DNA of 64,000 nt from Diorhabda sublineata (GCF_026230105.1 NC_079481.1:30294489-30358488), one strand, 5' to 3'. Positions 1-14,363 are shown, counted from the stretch's first letter. The notes: generated from the sequence alone by a model not told the origin. Numbers and translations: made by a program.

Positions 1-25
1 CTGATACGCCCCGTTTTATTTGTAG

Positions 26-2051
26 CCGTTAGGGAAGATCGAATGCCGGGAGGGCGCAACAGCGGCGCCGTTTACAACCTGTACAAAGTTAAATATAAAA
101 AACACAAAAAACCGTCGGCCAAACAACAAACGAAACCGATCGACAAAAACCTACTCGGCCATCAATTCAAAACGGAACCGCCGCCCGGCATCCCCTCCAA
201 TCTAGTGAACGGCACCATCTTGAAAACCGCCCTGACCAATCCCAGCGAAGTGATCCGTCTGCGGCAGCGGCTGGACAGCGCGGTGTCGTCGTCGCGCGAC
301 CGAAATTTCTCCGTCGAATATTCCCTATCGATGATAAAAACACTCATAGACTGTGATGAATTCCAAGACATCGCCACGTTGCAAAACCTCGACGAACTCC
401 TCGATCACAATACGGACTTGAGCGAAAAGTTGTGCAACATCGGCGATTCGATCGTTTACAAATTGGTGCAATGGACAAAGAGGTTGCCCTTTTATCTGGA
501 ACTGCCCGTCGAGGTGCACACCAGACTTTTGACGCACAAATGGCACGAGCTGTTGGTCTTGACCACGTCCGCCTACCAAGCCATCCACAAAGTCGCCACC
601 GAGCAAATGGCCACCACCTTCATCGAACCGGATTTCTCCCAGGAGGTAAATATCTCGATTTATCGACGAAGAGCGGAAAATTTTTACCATTCCCGCGCCC
701 AATACTTCTTACCAGACCTTAAGTCACCCAAATCCGTTCCAGAACTGGCCTAGAGCCCAACGATATGGCTTGTACGCCAACCGTGCTATCCTCCACATTC
801 CCTCGCTTATTCATTGGTGTCCTCCAAGTCTTATTTGGTCGCTTTTCGCACGGCCGGTTTCTCTATGGTCAGTCCCAAGCACCAACGACATCCAGGATCG
901 TCGTTGATGCCCATGGTGTGCAGATGGCGTCTTAATTCACTCACCGATTCCTCCGGCACAACCTTTACGGTTCGTACGGCAGCTCTCGAGCAGATTTAGA
1001 GGCCTGCTCCGACCAAACCATTTCTCGTGCGTACCAGATCCATTAGTCGCCGCAATTGATTCGGCCTACAGTTCCTCGTGGACGTTCAGCCTGCAGGTCG
1101 ACCGAGTTGTGTCAGTAGATCCCCATAGAATCCGCTCTTCGTTTAGTATTATTCCGATTAACAAAATTCTATGGATTGATTTCGATTTAGGTGGAATCGA
1201 ATTTGTGCACGCTCCAAAATTGTCTGATTTCGATGATGGGTAGAGAAATAACGATCGAGCAGCTGCGCCAGGACGTGGGTCTGATGATCGAGAGGATCAC
1301 CCACGTAACTTTGATGTTTAGGCAGATCAAATTAACTATGGAAGAATATGTGTGCCTTAAAGTAATTACGATGTTGAATCAAGGTGAGTTTTTTGTATAT
1401 TTTATATAGGACAAACATAATTGAACTTTTCGATTTAACGCGCAATCATCACAAATGTTTTGTTTCATCGAAATTTTTCCGTTTTTTGAGCGTTTTTTCG
1501 ACATTTATCATTTAGTCGATTCGAATAAAACGAAATAATTGTAAAGGTCCGCGTTAATGCCTTTTTTTCGACCATTATTTCGGGCTAATACCAAATTTTG
1601 GCGATGCGACGTTCGGGGATGGATAATCCTTTGGATCCAAAGGATTATTCATCCCTCGTGCGGAATAAATCGCGTAGTTTCATTTCCTGTTGGTATTGTG
1701 GATCGGAGGGCGGTTATTGACGTGTTCCTCCATTTTGTTGATCATCTTGACAGCCCTTGTGTGATTATTATAGCGAAACCTGCCAGTAGTTCGGGACCCA
1801 GTGAATTGGAAACGATCCACGAAAGATACATGACTTGCCTGCGCGTTTACACGCAACACATGTACCCTCAACAGACGACGAGATTCCAAGACCTTCTAGT
1901 TAGACTGCCGGAAGTGAGTTTGATTTCCGCGGTCCCGCGCTCGAATTTAACCAAACCTTTGACGTTTCAGATCCAATCGGCCGCCTCGCTTCTACTAGAA
2001 AGCAAAATGTTTTACGTTCCTTTCCTTTTGAATTCGGCGATTCAAAGGTAG
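26..2051 (+). CDS. Hr4: Nuclear hormone receptor HR4 (3' part: hinge and ligand-binding region)
   Basis: Partial gene entering from the left edge; coding exons 26-645, 1191-1383, 1774-1913 and 1971-2051 (stop TAG), about 343 residues. Splice phases agree at every junction (donors GTAAAT, GTGAGT, GTGAGT; acceptors TTTAG, TATAG, TTCAG). The first exon starts with the sequence that follows the zinc-finger domain in GCNF/HR4 receptors (REDRMPGGRNSG, then a basic YKVKYKKHKK stretch). A helical ligand-binding region follows, ending in LLLESKMFYVPFLLNSAIQR, typical of insect HR4 (NR6A group). The DNA-binding domain lies outside the window. HR4 is a nuclear transcription factor in the ecdysone response and timing of metamorphosis; that role is family knowledge, not visible here. 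Introns of 545, 390 and 57 bp hold no other recognisable gene. Confidence 0.93.
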
Positions 2052-2800
2052 TATCGAAACGACGCCGGTGCCTCGGCCAGCGGCCCGTCGCCTCCCCCTA
2101 GCTGAATTCCCGAGATTTATTTATGAAGTAGACAAACAAATTTTTGTATATAATCGAAATAGTTCGAATGTAGAGAACCAAAAAACTAAAAAAAAAAAAA
2201 ATGATATTCTTGTTATCGGTTAAAATGATACCTAATGATGATGTGGTGAAAAGCGTCGAAACGTCGTTTTGAGATGACTAATTAAGGTTTAAGCTCAGAG
2301 AATAACAGACTGACAGGAGACGTGTATTATACGAAACTCTTTTTTTATATATATATACATATATATATATACAATTTTTTTATATTAAAGAAAATTTTTA
2401 TCTGCTGTCCATTTCGCTGAGCCTAAATCGGACTCAAGTACAGATCAATCGCTTTTATTTTACGAATAACTACTCGACCGGACCTCGTATATTCGATTTC
2501 CTCCAAAATTCGCAAAAAAAATCATCGATTTCGTAAATCGTTGAAATTTCAGTACAAAATTTTTTAATCAATTTCGAATCCACCCCGTATATAGTTGTTT
2601 TACGCTTTAATAGTGTTTAATCGTGACAATATTTTATTTAAAAAAAAAAATATTTGAATCAACCTATGGTAAATAATTATTTTTGAACCACCCTGTATAT
2701 TAAAACTAGTTACAATTTTGATGTCTACGGAAAAACGTTTCAATAGATCGCAATATCAATTTTGAATATTTTCATAATAATAAAATTTCGTTCGCTATTG
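2052..2800. other. Hr4 3' flank and AT-rich lead-in to the array
   Basis: Non-coding. It contains the likely Hr4 3' UTR and, near 2340-2365, a short TA-rich tract followed by an ATTAAA that could serve as a polyadenylation signal. From about 2580 it holds phrases such as CACCCCGTATATA and CACCCTGTATAT that recur in the array that follows. No gene seen. Confidence 0.6.
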
Positions 2801-5640
2801 ACTGGCCTATTTTTTAACCATGGGCGTTCATAATTTTTTTACGAAGGGGTTTATTTATCAAAAAAAAATTCATCAAATACTATAAAACGAATCGTCGTTT
2901 TTATAATTTCTTTCAAATCACTCTGTATATAATTTTTAACATTTCAAGAATTCTTTTTGAACTATCCTGTATATTATTCTGTCTAATAAAAATATCATTA
3001 TTTGTTCCAACTGAAAACTTGAAACGTCAATTAATTATTCGGATTTATATTCACTCTAGACTGGCCTATTTTTTAACCATAAGCGTTCATAATTTTTTTC
3101 CGAAGGGGTTTATTTATCAAAAAAAAATTCATCAAATACTATAAAACGAATCGTCGTTTTTATAATTTCTTTCAAATCACTCTGTATATAATTTTTAACA
3201 TTTCAAGAATTCTTTTTGAACTATCCTGTATATTATTCTGTTTAATAAAAAATTCATTATTTGTTCCAACTGAAAACTTGAAACGTCAATTATTCGGATT
3301 TATATTCACTCTAGACTGGCCTATTTTTTAACCATGGGCGTTCATAATTTTTTTCCGAAGGGGTTTATTTATCAAAAAAAAATTCATCAAATACTATAAA
3401 ACGAATCGTCGTTTTTATAATTTCTTTCAAATCACTCTGTATATAATTTTTAACATTTCAAGAATTCTTTTTGAACTATCCTGTATATTATTCTGTTTAA
3501 TAAAAAATTCATTATTTGTTCCAACTGAAAACTTGAAACGTCAATTATTCGGATTTATATTCACTCTAGACTGGCCTATTTTTTAACCATGGGCGTTCAT
3601 AATTTTTTTCCGAAGGGGTTTATTTATCAAAAAAAAATTCATCAAATACTATAAAACGAATCGTCGTTTTTATAATTTCTTTCAAATCACTCTGTATATA
3701 ATTTTTAACATTTCAAGAATTCTTTTTGAACTATCCTGTATATTATTCTGTTTAATAAAAAATTCATTATTTGTTCCAACTGAAAACTTGAAACGTCAAT
3801 TATTCGGATTTATATTCACTCTAGACTGGCCTATTTTTTAACCATGGGCGTTCATAATTTTTTTCCGAAGGGGTTTATTTATCAAAAAAAAATTCATCAA
3901 ATACTATAAAACGAATCGTCGTTTTTATAATTTCTTTCAAATCACTCTGTATATAATTTTTAACATTTCAAGAATTCTTTTTGAACTATCCTGTATATTA
4001 TTCTGTCTAATAAAAATATCATTATTTGTTCCAACTGAAAACTTGAAACGTCAATTAATTATTCGGATATATATTCACTCTAGACTGGCCTATTTTTTAA
4101 CCTTGGGCGTTCATAATTTTTTTTTCGTAGGGGTTTATTTATCAAAAAAAAATTCATCAAATACTATAAAACGAATCGTCGTTTTTATAATTTCTTTCAA
4201 ATCACTCTGTATATAATTTTTAACATTTCAAGAATTCTTTTTGAACTATCCTGTATATTATTCTGTCTAATAAAAATATCATTATTTGTTCCAACTGAAA
4301 ACTTGAAACGTCAATTAATTATTCGGATTTATATTCACTCTAGACTGGCCTATTTTTTAACCATGGGCGTTCATAATTTTTTTTTCGAAGGGGTTTATTT
4401 ATCCAAAAAAAATTCATCAGATGCTATAAAACGAATCGTCGTTTTTATAATTTCTTTCAAATCACTCTGTATATAATTTTTAACATTTCAAGAATTCTTT
4501 TTGAACTATCCTGTATATTATTCTGTTTAATAAAAAATTCATTATTTGTTCCAACTGAAAACTTGAAACGTCAATTAATTATTCGGATTTATATTCACTC
4601 TAGACTGGCCTATTTTTTAACCATGGGCGTTCATAATTTTTTTACGAAGGGGTTTATTTATCCAAAAAAAATTCATCAAATACTATAAAACGAATCGTCG
4701 TTTTTATAATTTCTTTCAAATCACTCTGTATATAATTTTTAACATTTCAAGAATTCTTTTTGAACTATCCTGTATATTATTCTGTCTAATAAAAATATCA
4801 TTATTTGTTCCAACTGAAAACTTGAAACGTCAATTAATTATTCGGATTTATATTCACTCTAGACTGGCCTATTTTTTAACCTTGGGCGTTCATAATTTTT
4901 TTTTCGTAGGGGTTTATTTATCCAAAAAAAATTCATCAGATGCTATAAAACGAATCGTCGTTTTTATAATTTCTTTCAAATCACTCTGTATATAATTTTT
5001 AACATTTCAAGAATTCTTTTTGAACTATCCTGTATATTATTCTGTTTAATAAAAAATTCATTATTTGTTCCAACAGACAAATTAAAACGTCAATTAATTA
5101 TTCGAATTAATATTCACTCTAGACTGGCCTAGTTTTTAACCATGGGCGTCCGAAACAAATTTTTAAGGGGTTTATTTATTCATGATACATTAAAATCATT
5201 TTGAAAATTCTTCCTGTATTTCCCTGTATATTATTGTTGTTATTAGTGTATTTCAACGAAAAAAACATTTTAATAGATCGCAGTATCAACTTTAAATGTC
5301 AATCAATATCATTCCGATATATTCACTATTGACTGGCCTATTTATTTTAACCATAGGCGTCCCAAGAAAATTTTTGAAGTATTTACATATAGCGGAATTA
5401 TCGAAAAATTGACATTGACATTCTGAGAATTATTTTTAAATTACCCTGTATACTATTCTTGTTCTTAATAGATTTCAACGAAAAAACATTTGAATAGATC
5501 ACAGTATCAACTTTAAATGTCAATCAATATCATTCAGATTTCGTTCACTATTGACTGGCCTATTTATTTTAACCATAGGCGTCCCTAGAAAATTTTTGAG
5601 GGATTTATAAATGGCGAAATTATCGGAAAATATAGAATAA
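2801..5640. repeat. Tandem array, 255-260 bp unit, about ten copies plus two diverged edge copies
   Basis: Units start with ACTGGCCTATTTTTTAACCA at 2801, 3060, 3315, 3570, 3825, 4084, 4344, 4604, 4863 and 5123, giving spacings of 255-260 bp. Two diverged, shorter copies start at 5332 and 5554. Each unit includes an AACCATGGGCGTT-like motif, the AAACGAATCGTCGTTTTTAT inverted segment and two degenerate CCCTGTATAT motifs. Central copies are nearly identical and edge copies are diverged, the pattern expected from unequal exchange. No coding frame persists. Confidence 0.95.
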
Positions 5641-6027
5641 AGTAATTTTTACGCGTTTGGTCTGTACTTGAGTATAAAAAAAACAGAATATGTAAAAGAA
5701 AAAACACGAAAAATTGTGTACGGAAATAACCGCTACATAAGTCTGAGTAAGTTGCCTTCTATTTGTGGTAAAAAAAAGTTACGTCGTATTTTCAACTAAT
5801 ACTTTAGATTCCTATAAGCCTATCAAAAATTTTTGAATAATTTACTCGTTTTTCATTTTATATTTTTTATCTACTCGCTATACTCGTTTTTTTTGTATAT
5901 ATTTTCTAAAAAATTACGTTTTCATGACGAACGTTGTCTAAACGTTTAAAAAATAGTTTTTGGTTTATTTAAAAATGATTCTAACCTAAAATTATTTATA
6001 TAAAAAACACCCAGGAATCAACAGACT

Positions 6028-6930
6028 TTCTAGTTCGATTTCCCTGCTACTTTTCACCCCTATTTATACTTTACTCCCCCCTATAACTTTTCCATAGTTA
6101 TTTTCTTCTTCTTCCTTATCTTATTCCTCTTTTTGTCTATTAGTTTTCTTATAATCATACTGTAACTTCATTCATTCATTTCTTCTTCTTTCTAGTTCGA
6201 TTTCCCTGCTACTTTTCACCCCTATTTACACTTCACTTCCCCCTATAACTTTTCCATAGTTATTTTCTTCTTCTTTCTTATCCTATTCCTATTTTTGTCT
6301 ATTAGTTTTCTTATAATCATACTGTAACTTCATTCATTCATTTCTTCTTCTTTCTAGTTCGATTTCCCTGCTACTTTTCACCCCTATTTACACTTCACTT
6401 CCCCCTATAACTTTTCCATAGTTATTTTCTTCTTCTTTCTTATCCTATTCCTATTTTTGTCTATTAGTTTTCTTATAATCATACTGTAACTTCATTCATT
6501 CATTTCTTCTTCTTTCTAGTTCGATTTCCCTGCTACTTTTCACCCCTATTTACACTTCACTTCCCCCTATAACTTTTTCATAGTTATTTTCTTCTTCTTT
6601 CTTATCCTATTCCTCTTTTTGTCTATTAGTTTTCTTATAATCATACTGTAACTTCATTCATTCATTTCTTCTTTCTAGTTCGATTTCCCTGCTACTTTTC
6701 ACCCCTATTTACACTTCACTTCCCCCTATAACTTTTTCATAGTTATTTTCTTCTTCTTTCTTATCCTATTCCTCTTTTTGTCTATTAGTTTTCTTATAAT
6801 CATACTGTAACTTCATTCATTCATTTCTTCTTCTTTCTAGTTCGATTTCCCTGCTACTTTTCACCCCTATTTACACTTCACTTCCCCCTATAACTTTTTC
6901 ATAGTTATTTTCTTCTTCCTTCTCTATTAC
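6028..6930. repeat. Tandem array, 162 bp unit, about 5.5 copies
   Basis: The block starting TAGTTCGATTTCCCTGCTAC recurs at 6031, 6193, 6355, 6517, 6676 and 6838 (spacing 162, once 159). It is strongly pyrimidine-rich on the + strand, with CTTCTTCTT runs. The last copy decays into similar but degenerate C/T-rich sequence up to about 7030. It is non-coding and directly follows the 260-bp array without sharing its unit. Confidence 0.95.
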
Positions 6931-9495
6931 TTTTCTTATTATTATACTGTAACTATATTCCTATCAGTTTTCTTCTTTCTCAATCAAATTTTCTGCTTTT
7001 TTTTAGTTTTATTAGTACTTGACTTTCCCTTATAACATTTTTGATTGTTGCATTTTCATTTTTCACATCCGTCCAATTTATTTCTTATAATAAATTGATT
7101 AAGAAACCGTATTAAATTAATCCTACTTAGTTTTAATTGAATTTTAATTATTATCACTGCCAGACGTCAAACTACACACTGCCTTTAGAATATCTCACCA
7201 AATATGAAGTATCCTATCGAAGTATATCTATATTAAATCCTGCTAACAATTATTGAATATAAGAATACTCACGTAAAGATTTATCAACGTTAATTCTAGT
7301 TTAGAAACACATTTTCCACCAACATCCTGTAATAGATTGTAAATACGGCGTAATTTAAATTACTTCACGAAATATCTTATATATTTACATTAGAAAATAT
7401 ATTAAATAAATGTATCTATGAGATAATTTTTGTTTCTGGTGATGTGGACACCAAAATTTCATTTGTAAAAAGTTTATTCCAATATTTTTATTTGTGGTTA
7501 TGTTCATAGCGAGTAAATAGCTTTGTTCGCGGGTTAAATTCCGAACTAATACATGCGCTCTTTAACGTCGTCGTGGTTCGTTCATTTCTGTATTTTAATA
7601 ACAGTTCCGTGTTCACGGATCACATCGATTCGGATTGTTATCGATTGGTAATACGAAATATAAAAGTTTATTTACCTGATTTTAAACGTTTTATTGATAA
7701 ATTGAAAAATCGATAAGCAAAATTTACTTGTCGTGCGGGGATTCGATATGTAACAAAATAATAAAATCGAATACAACGATTCTGGATTCCGAAGAAACTG
7801 TATAATAGATTGTGATCCGCGAAGAAATCTACAATAATACACTACCACTACACCATCACTGATTTTATCTGTCAAAACGCGCGTTAGTTATTATAAATGT
7901 AGTCTAGTGTGTACAATACTCTTAATGTACTCGTTTTGAATGTTATCACAAATATACAGGGTTAAAAAAGTCTTAAACTTGTTCTATTTTAAATTCTATA
8001 TTTCCTTATGATAGAGGAAGATGAATGTAGAGATTTTCTCTAAGCTGAAATTTTATTGTTGTGTCCATATAATTACCATATTCTACAGTATGTAATGACT
8101 GCCAATTTTGTACGTAAGTTACCAGTGCAACCAAGTATGTGTACAAATATCGTCGTTCCTTTTTTTGAGACTATTAACCTTTTCATGTGTACATTATATA
8201 AAAAAAATATATACAATTTGTTTATATTTATTTTGATTAACAGTATATGTTTTTGTACAAAAAGAAATATTATAGTTGTACTTATTAATTTGCGCAAGAA
8301 CTAAAATCATTACCTGTTGAATTGTTAACTAAAAATGATTTCAAACGCTCTGTATATTTTTTTCTAGGTAAATTTATGATTTTTTTTCAAATTTTTTTTG
8401 TTCTTTGAAGAATACCATATGAATTATATTCAAATGCCAGTTTTAGATCTAAATATGTTATTTTATTGGTGATATTTAAATGGATTTAGTTGATTGTGCA
8501 AATAAAAAATTTTATGATTACCTGATGTCTATTGTACATCGTTTTGAGTTACCGTTATTTCTGTTAATTAACATAAGGTTATCTGAGCTTGTTTATTAGA
8601 AAATAAAAAAGATTATTATTATATATTGTATTTTACTTTCCTTTTCCAAAAACAAAATGTATTTTCGTTGTTTTCTTAGGAAGATACATCAAAATGTGTG
8701 ATTATCAACAAAAACAAACAGGATCTTATTAACACGGTCCAATTTTGAGGAATTTTTAAACAAATTACGCCACGAGAAATCATTTCTAACTCTTTTTAAA
8801 CCAGAACCACTCACATTAGTTTTAATAAACAAATATTAATAAAAACTAGACGTATATGTCAAGATGTTGACATTTGTGAGACAACGTCAAAGAAAATCCT
8901 GGCTAATATTCCAATACACAGATTTATTACTGTCACTTTTGAGAAAGTGAAATGTCATAAGTAACAAATTTACTAACAGATTGTATAAATAATAACTATT
9001 CATGTCCACTTTAAAATTACTGAAATTGTAAACACGATTTCCTGCTAAAAAACTAGCAAAATCCCTATATCTGAACCCATAGATAAAATGAGAATTGTTT
9101 GGATAATGTAAATAGTTCGATATTAGCATAACAGTTATAAACACAAGTACTGATATATGACTTCAAAGTACTAGCTACAAATCATCATCATAAAATTGCT
9201 GATATGAATTGAAACGTCAAAACAAAGATTCAACTATAAGTGTGAATTTATATAAACGAACGCGAACCGAACAGTGAGATCGAAATAAAGTGGATTGACG
9301 AACGATTCATACAATCAGAATCAATAGATTTACATAGCCGAACGCAGTATATGACGTTGACATAAATGATTTGATTCTTATAACCTGTACTTGTCAAAGA
9401 AACTCGTAATTTGTAAACAACAAGGGGTGTATATATCTGTAATATTTCGATTTATTTTTAATAAATACTATCTAGTTTGATAATTTATCTTTAAA
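6931..9495. other. AT-rich intergenic DNA without a recognisable gene
   Basis: Only short frames of 60-85 codons with no conserved motif occur here. A TATACAGGGTTAA motif lies near 7955. About 110 bp before the next gene (9254-9362) is a GATCGAAATAAAG..TAGCCGAACG block that has a relative at 25633-25740. The stretch 9420-9495 probably holds the 5' UTR of the gene at 9496. Confidence 0.5.
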
Positions 9496-10359
9496 ATGGA
9501 AAGTTTGGAGTATTATAAATCCCTAATTACAGAAAAGTAAGTAATATTAAGTTGTTTTAAATAAGTTTGTCCAATGTGTCTTTTAGTGAAGTTATTAACG
9601 CTCTTATTAAAGAAAGTAAAATGAGAGAAGGAGAAGTAGAAAAATCGAGAATTAGACCGAATCTTCAATTCTTCCAACGCACAGTTTCAAATTTGGTTTC
9701 CTCTAATAATAGGTATAATTGATGTACTCTAAATCTGGTTAAGATTAATTTCATCATTAGAATTGCAGTAAATCAAGAGAAGATTAGGGCGAAAGAAAAG
9801 GTGAAAGACAATATTTGTAGGCGTCGAAAAGTCGTAAAAAGGAAAAAAATGCACATTGATTACATTAAGGAAATTCTAAATAATCCAATAGAGTTTGTGA
9901 GATCCTCAAACGATAAATGTACAAGTTTTAGGAATAGGGATGAAAAAATAGTAATAGCAAGGTAAGTTTTTAATATTATAAATAATTTAGTGAATTTATT
10001 CAGGATTTCAATATTTCAGTCCTAGTAGGGAACAAAATAAAACTATATTTGGCAAAAAAAGTCGTAAAAAACTTCATCAAAAAGATTCTAATCGAAGTAC
10101 TAGTTATTCTCCAAAACCACATAAAAAGTACAATTCTTACAGTAGCAGTAGTTCTAATTCAATGTGTTCATCAAAATTTGAAAAACAAAGTAATTCCACA
10201 TCATCTTGTAGTGGTAATAACGAGACCAAAAGTTTTTCAAAATCGAAAAAACAGTTTAATAGATTAGACAACAGTGTAATAACTCTATCTTCCACTAGTA
10301 GCGGTTCCGGTACTGATTCTGAATCAGATAATTGTATCATAATTGAAGACTCATCTTAG
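9496..10359 (+). CDS. Uncharacterised Lys/Ser-rich protein, probably nuclear
   Basis: Four exons, 9496-9536, 9587-9712, 9761-9961 and 10020-10359 (TAG), about 235 residues. All three introns are tiny (50, 48, 58 bp), with good donors (GTAAGT, GTATAA, GTAAGT) and consistent phase 2 joins; the model depends on these joins because each exon is short. The start is the first ATG (MESLEYYKSL). The first half is charged and probably helical. The middle has a basic patch (CRRRKVVKRKKMH) that could act as a nuclear localisation signal. The last 110 residues are low-complexity Ser/Lys ending in an acidic Ser-rich tail (SESDNCIIIEDSS). This resembles many nuclear or RNA-processing adaptor proteins in composition, but I do not recognise the family and assign no function. 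Confidence 0.72.
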
Positions 10360-11723
10360 TAAAATAGCAGTAAGAAAATATTTATTTCTAATAAAATAAT
10401 TTATTTTTACTTGGTTTTTTATTTCTTAGACCCTTTTATATGTTATTGTCGTCATTTTAGGTCTCTTGTGAATGAAAATTGCTTTCAAAAAAACGGGGAA
10501 AAATTGACGTTTTGACATATTTGTATTTTTTACTCACTTTAAAATCTAATTTTCAATCAAAGAAGACAAAAGACTTTTTGTTCTACTCTGTGTAATTCAG
10601 AGTAGTTTCAAAACTACTCTTTTATGACAGATATGAATTGAGCAAACTAACGAATTGTCAAAATCAGTTGATGCCCATTCAAAAATGGCCGCCATAAGGT
10701 GAACAAATGCTTTTGACCTAAGTTTGAAACTGCTATTAAAGGGTTGCTACGAAAAAGTGCGAAATTTACCCCTGGAAAGTAGCTTCATAGTTTTTATACC
10801 ACTATGCAGTGTAAATATAATATAAAACACAACTAAATTGGAAAATTAGTAGGATTCTGACTAAAGCTCTTTGAATCCAAAGGAAAGGGGTTAACTCCAC
10901 TTGAACTTTAAGTTTATTTTTGTCCTTGTACCTTTCAACGGCCACTGGGTTATCAATGTGCAACTTACTTTAATTAACATCAGAAAAACAACCCGTGATT
11001 ATAGTACAAATGTTTTTAATTGCTTGACATCTTACTTGCAAAGTAATTTGTAAAAAAATGCAAAAATACTCGGTTTTAGATGAATTAGTTTCACTGAAAT
11101 AGATATAAAATCTATTTCTTAACACCATAAAACAATACAAAACAACTCTCAGTACAAGAAAGTCAATTATTTATCCCACGGCCGTCTGATTCACGTAGAT
11201 CAGCTGTTTTCTTAGATAGCATAATTCGATGGCAAAAAACTATCAAATAGGTGATAGTAGTTGATTCCCATTTGTCTATGTTTACACTACACTCACCCTA
11301 CTTTTTACAATATGTCAAAGAGTGTAAAGTACGTTCATTTCTTCGATTCTATTCTTTTCGCGTATTATCATTGATAAACTTGTACAGAATTTTTTTTTTC
11401 CATGAAGAAACAACGATAAATTAACACACGTATTGTTTTGGAACTAACAAAAGTAGCTTAATTTTTTATGACTAATCGAAATGTCATGTATTTCCACGCA
11501 TACTTTTGAAAGTTAATACTTCATAAACGTCATATGGATTTGACAATGGCAGTGCCATCTGTGAGTCAGCCGCACGACTTATTGAGTGATGTTATACGTG
11601 AAATCAACGTTATATCGTCAATTTTCTTTTATTTACTGTAAATAAAAAACCAATAACAATATTCATATAGTCTTTTTATTCAAATGATAAACTTCTGAGT
11701 ATAAATGGACTTAAGTATTGATA
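10360..11723. other. Intergenic region between convergent genes
   Basis: Both neighbours end towards this region. It holds two adjacent short palindromes (10583-10605, CTACTCTG/CAGAGTAG stem; 10601-10618, AGTAGTTT/AAACTACT) and the candidate transposable element at 10647-11190. No gene is seen. Confidence 0.5.
10647..11190. mobile_element. Degenerate element related to the 27961-28158 MITE
   Basis: The left end (AACGAATTGTCAAAAT, then AAATGGCCGCC..GTGAACAAATG) matches the left flank and terminal repeat of the element at 27961. The right end near 11165-11185 (ATTATTTATCCCACGGCCGT) matches its right terminal repeat. The two ends are only imperfect inverted repeats of each other here, and the interior is different and longer. 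I infer an older or differently deleted family member. Confidence 0.4.
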
Positions 11724-14273
11724 TTACGACACCCTTTCTTTATTACTTCTCCTTTTACCCTTTATAGGCCTCATTTTAATAGCTGGTAAAATAACTTTCA
11801 CAGTTGTAGTATTATTATACCATTCCCTCCAAGCTTCCGCGTGTTTTTGACATGTGTATAGTAACCAAGAAGAATATGTGAAATCTATGGCGGCCATACC
11901 TAGAAGGTGTTGAATATAAATCCCCCTGTAATAATTATTGACGATAATTTACCGAAAACAGCCGAAAACGCCAATATATGTGACGAAATCGTCCCGGTTT
12001 TGACGATGTTAGCTTTGACCAATGTTTCGCACATCATCATTAATACGTAAGTTGATGCCACAGCCGTTGGTGTATATAAAGTTAAAGCAAGCAAATCGTA
12101 CATTATTTCTTTTTTACGAGGACCTGGTTCTTTCATATAAGCGTATATTGAACCCAAAATACTGTATCTAGAAATCACACCCATTTCGGAAAAAAATTTC
12201 AACGCTATAGATGAATCTCATATTTGATCAATGAAATTTAGATTTTTTTTGGTAATGTGTCATCAATTAGCGAAAATCTTATCTTTACAAAGAGATATGA
12301 GTCGCCCAGCTGCGAACTGAATACGAGGATTATCCCAGAAGTACCTGGCCTAACCTAGAGATACATAACCTAACCAAAGTTTCGGTTTTTAGATACATTT
12401 TGTTTAATATTTTGAATATTTGACCTATTTTTTCATAATAAAGAGTTATTTTCGGTTCTCTGCTCGTTAATTGATGATTTACACTAAGAAAAAATTATAT
12501 TATCTTTATATATAGGGTAAAACTTGAAAATTTTGACTTTTAGATAAATTTTGTTGAATATTTTGAATATTTGACCTATTTTTTCATAATAAAGAGTTAT
12601 TTTCGGTTCTCTGCTCGTTATTTGATGATTAACACTAAGAAAAAATTATATTATCTTTATATATAGGGTGAAACTTGAAAATTTTGACTTTTAGATACAT
12701 ATTGTTGAATATTTTGAATATTTGATGTATTTTTTCATAATAAAGAGTTATTTTCGGTTCTCTGCTCGTTATTTGTTGATTTCCACTAAGAAAAAATTAT
12801 ATTATCTTTATATATAGGGTGAAACTCAAAAATTTTCACTTTTAGATACATTTTGTTGAAAATTTTAAAAATTTGATATCTATTTTTAATATTAAGAGTA
12901 ATTTTCCAGTTTTTGTTAGTTATTTAACATTTTACAATGAAAATAAAACATATTATCTTTATAAACAGGGTGAAATAAGAAAATTTCGGTTTTTCACTCG
13001 TTATTTGACTACCTTCATGAAGAAAAAACAATATAACTCTCGTATACTGGGCGAAATATGCAAACTTCCGTTTTTAGACACATTTTTATTAAATTTCGAA
13101 AACTTGATGTCTTTTTATTACATTTTTGTTTTTTTTTTATTATTAGAGGTTCTACATAAAGAAAAAACATCAATTTTTTAATATACGGGTGTGATGTAAC
13201 AAATTAAACTTTGTTTTTAATTTTACTGAAATTATCTTTGCACGTTTTACTAAGTATAACTCTGTACAATTCTCAATTATGCGTTCCTTGTTTGTAAGCC
13301 AATTATAGTTTTATAAACTGATAACTTTGTCGCTATTTGATGACCAGCATTATACTGATTCAGTCAAATGGAATGGGAAAGTATCACAGAAAGAACCGTT
13401 ATAGAAAAACTTGACAGACCCTTACCTAGGTCTTCTTTCGATTTTATAATGGTGCATACATAATTCGCAGTAGCTATGTTGTGAATCTTTAAGCCACCTC
13501 TCCAAGCATTTCAAATGCACCAATGCCACGGTTCCTCTACATCTACAAGGCATTAGCAGATCGTCCAAGCTTTCGCCGCCATGACATATCCGGCACATGT
13601 GATCAGTCGAACTAGACTAAAATTCGCGATTAAAAATATTTCTCACAAGATTCAATTCACGTTACTCACGCTCGAATCTAATAACGATACATAAATATCA
13701 TTGGAATGTGTATTTAATTTATTCTCGTGAGCTTTACTTCTAGCTGTTACTAACGGTAATGGTAAAAATTTTCTAGCTTCGAATAAGTTGTTTTGAGATT
13801 TATTATTGGCGTTCTCTTCCATTTCGTCTGTTGGTTTCGTATTCAAAAGTTCGAAGCTATCCTCGGAATTGCAGCCTTCTACACATAAATAAGTTTGAGA
13901 TAAGGTTCAATTTGGCTATGAATAAGGGTGTTGGGAGTAAAAAGCCGTAATTTTTACACAGATTAGCAAGTAAAATTGGGTCTTAACAGGCAGTTTTCCA
14001 ATTCAAACTTTTATTAATTAATTTTGACCATTGCAATAACGAATTTGTTACCTGGTGCATTGTTTCGTTTAGTAAAGTGCAAATAATTAAATTAAAACAA
14101 ATACTTTGTACCGCATTTTAGTCCTCACACCCTTACATACAAAAAATGACATTTATAAATGTCAAATGTCTAAGTTTGAAATGAATTCACTTTCAATATT
14201 TTTATTGCGTTCTTAAAAGCACGTGTATGAAGATTTCAAGTTGTCATTATTAGATCATCGAGCAAACCAAAAA

Positions 14274-14363
<90 letters not shown>

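Noticed and set aside
2801..5640. CRISPR-like or coding interpretation of regular repeats
   Set aside because: Units are contiguous 255-260 bp tandem copies with no unique spacers, in a eukaryotic genome.
11900..12202. Apparent frameshift or stop in the MARCH C-terminus
   Set aside because: A 53-bp intron (donor after 11953, acceptor before 11899) restores the frame with consistent phase, so the gene looks intact.
12873..13181. 102-codon plus-strand frame
   Set aside because: It falls in the degenerate right end of the 151-bp intronic array.
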